NCBI GenBank assembly: GCA_949879835.1
Contig: CATLBU010000018.1
Span: 1-13,756, forward strand
Source of the DNA: an uncultured Bacilli bacterium
Lineage (GTDB): Bacteria; Bacillota_I; Bacilli_A; RF39; UBA660
Direction of reading: 5' to 3'
Length of the DNA: 13,756 bases
Shown piece by piece: positions 7,083-13,328 of the stretch. The notes below the pieces were generated by a model that did no database searches, had not been told where the DNA came from, and was given only the letters and a program-made list of their open reading frames with translations. The first letter of the stretch is position 1. The number at the start of each line of letters is the position of its first letter. The position numbers were made by a program, and so were the translations under genes.

Positions 7083-8081
7083 TTATTTTTTCATAGCTTG
7101 TTTATAAACTTCTACTAATTGTTTTCCTACCTTTTTTATATCCCTATCTTTCGCAATTTTATAAGCATTTTTAGTTAAGGAAGGGAGTTCTTGATTGAGT
7201 ATTTTTTTAATTTTATCTTCAAATTCCTCTAAATTTTTTGCTTTATATACAACTTCACCTTCTTTAAATTCTTCAAATATTGGAATATCACGAATCAAGG
7301 CATTTGTCTTGCAAGCAAATGCTTCAATAATTGGAATTCCTTCTGTTTCCTCTAATGTTGGAAATAAATAAAGATCACATCCACTCATAGCTGATTTTAT
7401 CATTTCGCTTTCTACATACCCCGCAAATTGTAAATTCGGAAGTTTGGTCTTGACAGCTTCTCTTACTTTCTTTGTAGCAGCTGCTAAAGGGCTATACCCA
7501 AACCAAATAAATTGATATTCTGGCATTCTTTTGGCAAGTTCTACAAAATCAACGATACCTTTTCTTTCAATATAAAGTCCGATTCCGATAATTACCTTAT
7601 CCTCTTTTTTATATCCATATGTTTTTCTAAAATTCTCCCCTAATTTTTGATCCTTCTGAAAATAATTTGTATCAATTCCATTAGAAATAGCATAAATTTC
7701 TCTTCCTATATTATATTGATCTAACAATCTTTTAGAATAATTTGTTGGAGTTATAACAACATCTCCAAGACGGTAGCACTTTGTAATCCATTTTTTAAAA
7801 AGAGGAGATATTTGCTTACAAAAAATAAAACCATCTCTAAAGTCTTCTTCTGTTGAATGAGCATGATACACTACTTTTTTCCCTAGTTTATGAGCTTTTT
7901 TAGCAAGCAAATAAGATTTAGGGCCATAAAAGTTAATGTGTACAATATCATAATTATCTTTTATATTTAATGTATATTCTATATGATTATCTTCTAAAGC
8001 TTTCATTTGATGTTTAACAGCTTTTCCAAGACCTGATTTTCCAATTGTTTTTAATCCTTCTGTATATAATAATACTTTCAT
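7083..8081 (-). CDS. GT4-family glycosyltransferase, LafB/CpoA/BgsA-like glycolipid synthase
   Basis: A 332-aa GT-B enzyme. The sequence closely follows the LafB/CpoA/BgsA group, which adds the second sugar to monoglucosyl-diacylglycerol, the membrane anchor of lipoteichoic acid. Marks of that group are MKVLLYTEGL...KSGLGKAVKHQ (1-25), DIVHINFYGP (45-54), HAHSTEEDFRDGF (73-85), ITPTNYSK (110-117), AISNGID (131-137), GLYIERKGI.DFVELAKRMP (168-187) and FPTLEETEGIPIIEA (240-254). The last holds the E-x7-E donor-binding pair (E245, E253). No signal peptide; the enzyme should work at the cytoplasmic face of the membrane. The start at 8081 follows AGGTGAT; a 15-codon extension to 8126 would cover the promoter and overlap the next gene. 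Its usual partner, the first-sugar transferase (LafA type), is not in the window. Sugar specificity cannot be read from sequence. Confidence 0.88.
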   Translation of the reverse strand: MKVLLYTEGLKTIGKSGLGKAVKHQMKALEDNHIEYTLNIKDNYDIVHINFYGPKSYLLAKKAHKLGKKVVYHAHSTEEDFRDGFIFCKQISPLFKKWITKCYRLGDVVITPTNYSKRLLDQYNIGREIYAISNGIDTNYFQKDQKLGENFRKTYGYKKEDKVIIGIGLYIERKGIVDFVELAKRMPEYQFIWFGYSPLAAATKKVREAVKTKLPNLQFAGYVESEMIKSAMSGCDLYLFPTLEETEGIPIIEAFACKTNALIRDIPIFEEFKEGEVVYKAKNLEEFEDKIKKILNQELPSLTKNAYKIAKDRDIKKVGKQLVEVYKQAMKK

Positions 8082-8106
8082 CCAATCACCTAAATCTATT
8101 ATATCA
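8082..8106 (-). promoter_or_regulatory. Composite promoter/ribosome-site module of the glycosyltransferase gene
   Basis: On the - strand: extended -10 TGATATAAT (8098-8106), six bases AGATTT, AGGTGAT (8085-8091), TGG, then ATG at 8081. The spacing is the same as before the GNAT and ApbE-like genes. Confidence 0.65.
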
Positions 8107-8118
8107 TGTATATTATTA

Positions 8119-8346
8119 TTATACAATGTTAACCAAAATCACATCTTCTCCGATTTTTTTTATATGTTCCCATTTAATTTCTAATTCATCTTTACTTGAA
8201 AATAAGTTTGAAAAAAACTTACTTTTTTGAACAATTAACGATTGCATATTTCCATCGTGATCAATAATGACATCAATAATATTTCCTATTTTGGATCCAT
8301 CTTGAACATTAACAATATCTTTATCTTGTAAATCTGATAATCGCAT
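8119..8346 (-). CDS. ylmC: YlmC/YmxH-family PRC-barrel protein
   Basis: A 75-aa single PRC-barrel domain: MRLSDLQDKDIVNVQDGSKIG then NIIDVIIDHDGNMQSLIV, and a C-terminus IKWEHIKKIGEDVILV. Length and pattern fit the small YlmC/YmxH proteins found in spore formers. Its molecular function is not established to my knowledge. In Bacillus the homologue lies just downstream of sigG; here too it is the next chromosomal gene after sigG, but an insertion sequence now separates them. The ribosome site is AGGTAGG with an eight-base spacer, and a -10 TATAAT lies at 8367-8372, 20 bases before the ATG. That -10 is directly beside the left target duplication of the insertion, so its original upstream promoter region has been changed. 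Confidence 0.88.
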   Translation of the reverse strand: MRLSDLQDKDIVNVQDGSKIGNIIDVIIDHDGNMQSLIVQKSKFFSNLFSSKDELEIKWEHIKKIGEDVILVNIV

Positions 8347-8366
8347 AATATCTACCTACCTATTTC

Positions 8367-8372
8367 ATTATA
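8367..8372 (-). promoter_or_regulatory. Candidate -10 box of the PRC-barrel gene
   Basis: TATAAT on the - strand, 20 bases before the ATG at 8346. At a 17-base spacing the -35 region would be within the 28-bp palindrome (AAATAA), a poor match. Whether it works without read-through from sigG is unclear. Confidence 0.4.
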
Positions 8373-8377
8373 TCCAA

Positions 8378-8405
8378 AAATAAGTAGATTTATTTCTACT
8401 TATTT
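8378..8405. repeat. Left copy of a 28-bp target duplication (palindrome)
   Basis: AAATAAGTAGA, loop TTTATT, TCTACTTATTT: an 11-bp perfect stem with a 6-base loop. It is identical, in the same orientation, to 10073-10100. On the - strand this copy runs on into TTATTTTTGG, a terminator-like T run, so before insertion it probably ended sigG transcription. Confidence 0.85.
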
Positions 8406-8420
8406 CAGGCTGTTGACAAA
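8406..8420 (+). repeat. Left terminal inverted repeat of the IS
   Basis: CAGGCTGTTGACAAA; pairs with 10058-10072 with one mismatch (C/T at position 5). It directly abuts the 28-bp duplication. Confidence 0.8.
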
Positions 8421-8454
8421 TAGGTTCAACAGTCTTTTCATATGTAAATAAATT

Positions 8455-8463
8455 TGATATAAT
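8455..8463 (+). promoter_or_regulatory. Outer promoter -10 of the IS
   Basis: Extended -10 TGATATAAT; a weak -35 TTTTCA lies 17 bases before the hexamer. Transcripts from here would pass through the hairpin at 8470-8518. Confidence 0.45.
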
Positions 8464-8469
8464 GAATAT

Positions 8470-8523
8470 GCGAGATAAAAAGACTTATTCTAACCAAAAA
8501 GTCATTGCCAAATCTCGCTTTTA
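8470..8523 (+). terminator. Hairpin in the transposase leader, terminator-like
   Basis: GCGAGAT (8470-8476) pairs with ATCTCGC (8512-8518), and an inner GACTT/AAGTC pair adds a second stem. TTTT follows (8519-8522). It could stop transcripts entering from outside the IS or from the outer promoter. Confidence 0.5.
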
Positions 8524-8534
8524 TTATGCAGAAA

Positions 8535-8543
8535 TGATATAAT
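8535..8543 (+). promoter_or_regulatory. Inner promoter -10 of the transposase gene
   Basis: A second extended -10 TGATATAAT, placed just after the hairpin, 29 bases before the transposase ATG. The ribosome site GGGAGG (8559-8564) follows. Confidence 0.45.
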
Positions 8544-8572
8544 AAAAGTGGTTAGAATGGGAGGCGAATCAA

Positions 8573-10048
8573 ATGGCAATGACAAAACAAACGCATAAAA
8601 ATGATTGTATAATATTAAGTACATTAGAGGAATTGGTACCCGAAGAACATTTGGTAAGAAAATTAGATAGTTGTATAGATTTTAAATTTATAGAAAGATT
8701 AGTAAAAGACTTATATAGTATCGGAGGAAGACCAAGTATTCCACCAGTGGTACTTTTTAAATTAATATTTATAAACATTGTATTTGGAATTAATTCAATG
8801 AAAAGGACATGTGAGGAATGTAAAGTAAATGTGGCATATCGATGGTTTCTAGGGTTATCTATATATGATGATATACCAAATTATTCAACATGGAGTCAAA
8901 ATTATATAAGAAGATATAAAGATAGCGAAGTATTTAATCAAATATTTGATACGATATTAAATCAAGCCATAGAATATGGATTTGTAGATATGGAAACAGT
9001 CTTTGGAGATGGAACTCATCAAAAAGCAAATGCCAATAAAAATAGACATAAAGATGTTGAGGTAGAGATTGTGAAAAAGGTCTATGAAGAAGCAATGTTA
9101 AAGGAAATCAATGAAGATAGAATAAAGCATGGAAAGAAACCACTAAAAGATATAGAAAAAACAGAAATCATGTTTGATGAGGAAACAGGGGAAGTCATAG
9201 AAAATGTAGAAACAAAACATATCAAAGAAAGTTTGACAGACCCTGAAAGTGGATGTTTTCATAAGGGAGAAAAAGAAAAGTGTTTTGCCTATACGCACCA
9301 AACATTTTGTGATAAGAATGGATTTGTATTATCAAATACTACAACGCCCGGAAATATCCATGATAGTGTGGCATTCTTTGAAGCATATAATATTTTAAAT
9401 AGTAAATTTAAAGATAAAATAAAAAATATATGTTTAGATGCGGGCTATGTCAACCCGGCGATATGTAGGGAGATTATTCTATCAAATCATACACCATTAA
9501 TGCCATATAAAAGACCAATGACGGGAAAAGGTATGTTTAAAAAATATGAGTATGTTTATAATGAGTATTATGATTGTTATATATGTCCAAATAATGAAAT
9601 ATTGTCTTATAGTACAACAGATAAAAATGGTTATAGACAATATAAATCAAATAAAGAGAAGTGTAAGAATTGTCCATTAAGAGATCAATGTACTAGGAGT
9701 AAAAACTGTCAAAAAATAATTACTCGTCATATATGGGAAGAATATAAGGATCAAGCGAATGAAAACAGATATACGAAACTATGGAAAGATAATTATCCTT
9801 TGAGAAAAGAAACAATTGAGAGAACATTTGGAGATTGTAAAGAACAACATGGGCTTCGTTTTACTAGAGTTCGTGGGTTACTCAAAAATGAGCAGAATGC
9901 CACGATGATTTTTGCGTGTCATAATTTAAAGAAAATGGCCAATTGGAGATGGAAAAATTCTCCAAATACAGGTCAAATTTCACTTGTCCTCAGAAAAGTC
10001 ACCTATTTTTTTAAAACGGTCACCAAAAAAGCAGTATATTCATTTTGA
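8573..10048 (+). CDS. IS1182-family DDE transposase
   Basis: A 491-aa transposase that cuts and joins the IS ends. The N-terminal part (about 15-115, LVPEEHLVRK...GGRPSIPPVVLFKL...YSTWSQNYIRRY) is the DUF772-type domain of this family. Catalytic acidic residues can be placed as D146 (VFGDGTHQKANANK), D289 (ICLDAGYVNP) and E416 (RKETIERTFGDCKEQHGLR). A Cys cluster lies between the last two (C335, C338, C364, C367, C373), probably binding zinc. No frameshift or internal stop is present, and the length is normal. The start at 8573 has GGGAGG eight bases upstream; Met at 8579 is an alternative. It is transcribed against the sigG and ylmC genes around it. Family assignment is firm; subgroup is not determined. 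Confidence 0.95.
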   Translation: MAMTKQTHKNDCIILSTLEELVPEEHLVRKLDSCIDFKFIERLVKDLYSIGGRPSIPPVVLFKLIFINIVFGINSMKRTCEECKVNVAYRWFLGLSIYDDIPNYSTWSQNYIRRYKDSEVFNQIFDTILNQAIEYGFVDMETVFGDGTHQKANANKNRHKDVEVEIVKKVYEEAMLKEINEDRIKHGKKPLKDIEKTEIMFDEETGEVIENVETKHIKESLTDPESGCFHKGEKEKCFAYTHQTFCDKNGFVLSNTTTPGNIHDSVAFFEAYNILNSKFKDKIKNICLDAGYVNPAICREIILSNHTPLMPYKRPMTGKGMFKKYEYVYNEYYDCYICPNNEILSYSTTDKNGYRQYKSNKEKCKNCPLRDQCTRSKNCQKIITRHIWEEYKDQANENRYTKLWKDNYPLRKETIERTFGDCKEQHGLRFTRVRGLLKNEQNATMIFACHNLKKMANWRWKNSPNTGQISLVLRKVTYFFKTVTKKAVYSF

Positions 10049-10054
10049 ATATAC
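10034..10054 (+). other. Hairpin over the transposase stop codon
   Basis: GTATATTCA, loop TTT, TGAATATAC: 9-bp perfect stem, with the stop TGA (10046-10048) at the base of the loop. There is no clear T run after it, so it may slow or protect the transcript end rather than terminate. Confidence 0.45.
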
Positions 10055-10057
10055 CAC

Positions 10058-10072
10058 TTTGTCAACAACCTG
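10058..10072 (-). repeat. Right terminal inverted repeat of the IS
   Basis: On the - strand CAGGTTGTTGACAAA, one mismatch to the left end. It abuts the right 28-bp duplication. Confidence 0.8.
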
Positions 10073-10100
10073 AAATAAGTAGATTTATTTCTACTTATTT
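10073..10100. repeat. Right copy of the 28-bp target duplication (palindrome)
   Basis: Identical to 8378-8405 in the same direction, including the loop TTTATT. On the - strand it comes 48 bases after the sigG stop and could still act as a sigG terminator. A weaker bulged hairpin (AGTC, loop TTTTT, GACT) lies between at about 10120-10140. Confidence 0.8.
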
Positions 10101-10148
10101 GGAATTCCTTTTTATTGGAAATAGTCAAAAAGACTTCCTATTTCTATT

Positions 10149-10922
10149 TTATTGCATCATCTTTTTAATAGATTCTAAACCACTTTTTTCAAGTCTTGAA
10201 ATTTGAGCCTGAGAAATACCAATTTCACTTGCTAGTTCTAGTTGAGTTCTGCCCTTCAAGTATCTTTCTAAAATAATATACTTCTCTTTCTCTTTTAACT
10301 TACTAAGTGCCTCTTTTAAAGCAATTCTAGTATCATTTGCGACTTTATCACTTTTATCTTCTAGTTGATCTGCTAAATAAATAGTATCCCCACCATCATT
10401 ATAAATTGGTTCAAACATACTAATGGTATCTTTCATCGATTCCATTGCATGATTCACATCAAATTCTTTCATACCAAGCTCTTTAGCAATTTGTGCGACA
10501 GTTGGTTCTTTTCCATTTCTATTTGTTAACTCTTCTTTTATTTTCATTGCCTTATAAGCTATATCCTTTGTACTCCTAGCAATTCGAACACTACTCGAAT
10601 CTCGTAAGTATCTTCGTACTTCTCCTAAAATCATAGGTACTGCGTAAGTAGAAAATTTAACTTCATGTGATAAATCAAAATTATCAATTGCTTTAATTAA
10701 ACCAATGCAACCTACTTGGAAAAGATCATCCATATTATCTGTTCGATTATTATATTTTTTTAGAATGGATAAAACTAGTTTTAAATTTCCATTAATTAAT
10801 TCTTCTTTAGCAGATATATCTCCTTTTTGAAATTTTTGAAATAGCTGTACCATTTCTTCGTTAGTTAAAACTTTAATATTCGCAGTATTCACGCCACATA
10901 TTTCAACTTTATGACGTGCCAT
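10149..10922 (-). CDS. sigG: Forespore sigma factor SigG
   Basis: A 257-aa sigma-70 family protein that directs late transcription in the developing spore. The N-terminal HKVEICGVNT (4-13) is typical of SigG. Region 2 is seen as DDLFQVGCIGLIKAIDNFDLSHEVKFSTYAVPMILGEVRRYLRDSSSVRIARS (65-117, read in parts), region 3 at about 120-175 with FEPIYNDGGD (170-179), and region 4 with the helix-turn-helix RTQLELASEIGISQAQISRLEKSG (225-248). Length matches the family. The start at 10922 follows AAAGGAG with five bases. Upstream is a promoter of SigF/SigG type, pointing to autoregulation. The usual upstream partner sigE is absent here; the ZIP transporter gene upstream is separated by a terminator. Confidence 0.97.
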   Translation of the reverse strand: MARHKVEICGVNTANIKVLTNEEMVQLFQKFQKGDISAKEELINGNLKLVLSILKKYNNRTDNMDDLFQVGCIGLIKAIDNFDLSHEVKFSTYAVPMILGEVRRYLRDSSSVRIARSTKDIAYKAMKIKEELTNRNGKEPTVAQIAKELGMKEFDVNHAMESMKDTISMFEPIYNDGGDTIYLADQLEDKSDKVANDTRIALKEALSKLKEKEKYIILERYLKGRTQLELASEIGISQAQISRLEKSGLESIKKMMQ

Positions 10923-10940
10923 ATTTTCTCCTTTCTATTT

Positions 10941-10970
10941 CATTATGGAAAGAAGAAGAATATTTATACA
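10941..10970 (-). promoter_or_regulatory. Sporulation-type promoter of sigG
   Basis: On the - strand: TGTATA (10965-10970), a 17-base spacer, CATAATG (10941-10947). This resembles the SigG pattern as I recall it (-35 TGnATA, -10 CATnnTA; the last A is G here). The ribosome site AAAGGAG (10928-10934) would begin about where the transcript starts. Confidence 0.6.
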
Positions 10971-10974
10971 AAAT

Positions 10975-10997
10975 AAAAAAGCATTTTTTGCTTTTTT
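10975..10997 (-). terminator. Intrinsic terminator of the ZIP transporter gene
   Basis: On the - strand: AAAAAAGC, loop AAAAAAT, GCTTTTTT. The stem begins inside the stop codon (10996-10998) and ends in its own T run. It separates the ZIP gene from sigG. Confidence 0.75.
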
Positions 10998-11793
10998 AAC
11001 CTAAAGCCACATCCAAGACCATCATAAGAACGAAACCAACAATCATTCCTAAAGTAGAGAGATTTTTGTTTTCTTTAATGGATTCTGGGAGAAGTTCTCT
11101 TGCTACTACAACGATCATAGCTCCCGCTGCGAAGGAAAGTAAAAGTGGTAAGACACTTCGAATATACATCACTAAAATTACTCCAATAATTGCTGAAACT
11201 GGTTCTACGATTGCAGAGGCCTGACCGATCATAAAACTCTTAAATCGTGAACATCCTTCTCTTCTAAGTGGTAAGGATACTGCTGCTCCTTCTGGAAAGT
11301 TTTGGATTCCGATTCCTATTGCTAACATAGTTGCTCCAATTACAGTCATTCCTTCTACTCCGTTAGCAATTCCACCAAAAGCAACTCCAATAGCCATTCC
11401 TTCTGGAATATTATGAATAACAATAGCGGATGTTAATAAAATACTTCTCTTTAGTGAGTTCTTCTTTTTTGAATGTTTTTTTGAACTTAGTGCTTTATCC
11501 AAAAAGCGATCCGATAATAAAACAAATAGGCCTCCTAAAATAAATCCTATAGCTGGTAATAACCAGACAATATATCCTAGTTCTTCAGATAAATCTAGTG
11601 ATGGAGCAAGCAATGACCAAAAAGAAGCTGCAATCATGATTCCTGCACTAAATCCTAAAATTGTACCTAAAACTTTTTTGTTTACTTCTTTAAAAAAACA
11701 AACGACAAGAGCTCCTAAGGCAGTAACCCCCCAAGTAAATATAGTAGCTATTAATGTTTGGGCAATTACATTTAAGCTTTCAAACCATTCCAA
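10996..11793 (-). CDS. ZIP-family divalent metal transporter (GufA-like)
   Basis: A 265-aa polytopic membrane protein with about eight hydrophobic helices, of the family that imports zinc and other divalent metals. The metal-site motifs are HNIPEG (127-132) and QNFPEG (164-169) in the two central helices, with a further Glu at 197 (SAIVEP) and RELLPES (232-238). A basic loop (SKKHSKKKNSLKR, 104-116) lies between helices 3 and 4, as is usual. The start is TTG at 11793: GAGGTGA stands six bases upstream and an in-frame TGA lies within that site, so no longer form is possible. Metal specificity cannot be told; no Zur- or Fur-type operator was recognised in the 117-base gap shared with the divergent methyltransferase. 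Confidence 0.9.
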   Translation of the reverse strand: MEWFESLNVIAQTLIATIFTWGVTALGALVVCFFKEVNKKVLGTILGFSAGIMIAASFWSLLAPSLDLSEELGYIVWLLPAIGFILGGLFVLLSDRFLDKALSSKKHSKKKNSLKRSILLTSAIVIHNIPEGMAIGVAFGGIANGVEGMTVIGATMLAIGIGIQNFPEGAAVSLPLRREGCSRFKSFMIGQASAIVEPVSAIIGVILVMYIRSVLPLLLSFAAGAMIVVVARELLPESIKENKNLSTLGMIVGFVLMMVLDVALG

Positions 11794-11808
11794 TTTTATT
11801 CACCTCAT

Positions 11809-11817
11809 ATTACATCA
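11809..11817 (-). promoter_or_regulatory. Candidate extended -10 of the ZIP gene
   Basis: TGATGTAAT on the - strand (hexamer TGTAAT, 11809-11814), 15 bases before the TTG start, with the ribosome site GAGGTGA almost directly behind. No -35 is evident. Confidence 0.4.
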
Positions 11818-11865
11818 TATGAATCATCTCTATTTATGACACAGATCAAAATGTATGCTGATTAG

Positions 11866-11894
11866 TTGAAAAAAATAAAAAAATAGGATACTAT
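11866..11894 (+). promoter_or_regulatory. Promoter of the methyltransferase gene
   Basis: -35 TTGAAA (11866-11871), 17-base A-rich spacer, -10 TACTAT (11889-11894). Then 16 bases, including the ribosome site GAGGG (11901-11905), lead to the ATG. Confidence 0.65.
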
Positions 11895-11910
11895 TTTATA
11901 GAGGGATAAT

Positions 11911-12681
11911 ATGAATGAAGAGAATTTAATAAAGTATTATAATAAATTTAATGAGGATAAACGACTTAATTCCAGACATGGCCAGGTAGAATTTATTACT
12001 TCTATGAAATATATTCATACTTATTTAAAGAAAATGAATCAGCCTAAAATATTAGATATTGGAGCTGGCTGTGGAAGATATTCTATTTCTCTTGTAGAGG
12101 AAGGTTATGATGTAACTGCAATTGAGTTAATAAAACATAATTTACGAGTGATTGAACAAAAAAACAAACAAGTAAAAGCTTACCAAGGCAATGCAATTGA
12201 TTTATCACGTTTCAAAGATAATTCCTTTGATTTGGTTTTATTATTTGGTCCTATGTATCATTTATGTAATCAAGAGGATCAAATAAAGGCATTACTAGAA
12301 GCAAAACGTGTTACAAAACAAAATGGAATTATTATGGTTGCTTACTGTATGAATGATTATTGTGTAATTACACATGGATTTAAAGATAATCATATTTTGG
12401 AATGTGAAGATATGTTAGATAATCATTACCATTGTCTTTCAAAAGAAACTGATTTATATAGTGTAGTTCGATTAGAAGATATTAATCGATTTAACAAGAT
12501 TTCCAATTTAAAAAGAATTAAGATTATTACTCCTGATGGACCTGCTAATTATATGAGAAATGTATTAAATAAGATGGATGAAAAAACTTTTCAAAAGTTT
12601 TTAGATTATCATTGGAAAACCTGCGAACGGCAAGATTTGATTGGAGCAGCCGCTCACACATTAGATATATTAAAAAAGTAA
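11911..12681 (+). CDS. Class I SAM-dependent methyltransferase
   Basis: A 256-aa soluble methyltransferase with unknown substrate. The SAM-binding motif I is ILDIGAGCGRYSISL (47-61), followed by an acidic residue at the end of beta 2 (VTAIEL, E72), and FDLVLLFGPMYHLCN (106-120), which holds the motif after beta 4. Helices follow, with RVTKQNGIIMVAYCM as the next strand region. The C-terminal third (about 155-256) is specific to this subgroup and rich in His/Cys. The start at 11911 has GAGGG five bases upstream. It is the only + strand chromosomal gene here besides the PrsW gene and stands alone between its own promoter and a terminator. Confidence 0.88.
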   Translation: MNEENLIKYYNKFNEDKRLNSRHGQVEFITSMKYIHTYLKKMNQPKILDIGAGCGRYSISLVEEGYDVTAIELIKHNLRVIEQKNKQVKAYQGNAIDLSRFKDNSFDLVLLFGPMYHLCNQEDQIKALLEAKRVTKQNGIIMVAYCMNDYCVITHGFKDNHILECEDMLDNHYHCLSKETDLYSVVRLEDINRFNKISNLKRIKIITPDGPANYMRNVLNKMDEKTFQKFLDYHWKTCERQDLIGAAAHTLDILKK

Positions 12682-12700
12682 TGTTGTATTAACATTACTT
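12676..12700. terminator. Bidirectional terminator holding both stop codons
   Basis: AAGTAATGTT, loop GTATT, AACATTACTT: 10-bp perfect stem. The methyltransferase stop TAA (12679-12681) is in the left arm and the stop of the converging gene (12695-12697) in the right arm. A/T runs border it on both sides. Confidence 0.75.
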
Positions 12701-13303
12701 TATTGCTCTATATATTAAGAAAAATATTGCTATTGTATTTATTAAAAAGAGAATTCCAACTATGATTTTTACCTTCAAGTTTGCTCTTCTAGTTTTTTCC
12801 TTTTCATCATCCTTATGAACATCGAAGAAATCATTTAATGAAGTTTCTTCTTTTTTGGGAGATGAATATTTTAATTCATTAAACAGATCATTAATATTGG
12901 TTGCCTTTTTTTTATATTCTTTCTTAGAAAATAGATTTTGTTCTATTAAATTTGATTTCCTTTTATTTAAATAGCTAGTCATGGTAATATGATCAATTAA
13001 TCGTCTTATTTTTTGATCTTCTTCTATATTCATTTCTCTTTGGTGTAGATTATCTGCTTTTAAACGATAAGTATTATATTTATTTCTTTGGAAATTAGAG
13101 TCTAGTTCTTCTATAGTCTCATCATTATATCGATTATGAATGGTTTTATAATCTTGATAGTTTTTTAACAATCTTTCTACCCTTGTTATATCTGTTTCTT
13201 TTTGATAAAGGTTATCTATCTCCTGATATAATAACTGATTTTTTTGACTCCGTTTCGTATTTGAGGATGATTGATTATAGTACTTTTCCATTCTACTAGC
13301 CAT
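12695..13303 (-). CDS. Tail-anchored, charged helical protein of unknown function
   Basis: A 202-aa protein I do not recognise. Residues 1-175 are very polar, rich in Lys, Glu, Asn, Gln and Tyr, and probably mostly helical, possibly coiled coil (about 22-130). The segment KKEETSLNDFFDVHKDDEKEK (150-170, read in parts) is acidic and likely disordered. One hydrophobic helix lies at about 178-198 (KIIVGILFLINTIAIFFLIY) after RRANLKVK, with only a few residues behind it. This predicts an N-terminus in the cytoplasm and a C-terminal anchor. There is no signal peptide. The start at 13303 follows AGGTGAT. It is divergent from the PrsW-family protease gene across 225 bases; a protein with a single membrane pass would be a conceivable substrate, but nothing in the sequence proves this. 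Confidence 0.8.
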   Translation of the reverse strand: MASRMEKYYNQSSSNTKRSQKNQLLYQEIDNLYQKETDITRVERLLKNYQDYKTIHNRYNDETIEELDSNFQRNKYNTYRLKADNLHQREMNIEEDQKIRRLIDHITMTSYLNKRKSNLIEQNLFSKKEYKKKATNINDLFNELKYSSPKKEETSLNDFFDVHKDDEKEKTRRANLKVKIIVGILFLINTIAIFFLIYRAIK

Positions 13304-13328
13304 ATTATCACCTATATCAATAATACCA
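13304..13328 (-). promoter_or_regulatory. Composite promoter/ribosome-site module of the tail-anchored protein gene
   Basis: On the - strand: extended -10 TGGTATTAT (13320-13328), six bases TGATAT, AGGTGAT (13307-13313), AAT, then ATG at 13303. This is the fourth case of the same spacing in the window. Confidence 0.6.

Larger units (their letters stand above)
8406..10072 (+). mobile_element. IS1182-family insertion sequence, 1667 bp, apparently intact
   Basis: The ends are inverted repeats: CAGGCTGTTGACAAA (8406-8420) and, on the other strand, CAGGTTGTTGACAAA (10058-10072), 14 of 15 identical. It holds one full-length transposase gene and is flanked by exact 28-bp direct repeats. Its leader contains two possible promoters around a hairpin. 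Nothing suggests decay, so it may be mobile or recently inserted. Confidence 0.88.

Noticed and set aside
8045..8230. 61-codon + strand frame opposite the glycosyltransferase and ylmC
   Set aside because: Antisense shadow of two recognised genes; low-complexity hydrophobic translation.
8378..8420. A long (about 43-bp) terminal inverted repeat of the IS that includes the palindrome
   Set aside because: The loop of the palindrome has the same orientation at both ends, so this part is a direct repeat; only 15 bp are true inverted repeat.
8569..8778. 69-codon - strand frame inside the transposase
   Set aside because: Antisense to a clear transposase and no start signal.
11636..11839. 67-codon + strand frame opposite the ZIP gene
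   Set aside because: Antisense shadow; the ZIP reading has clear family motifs and membrane pattern.
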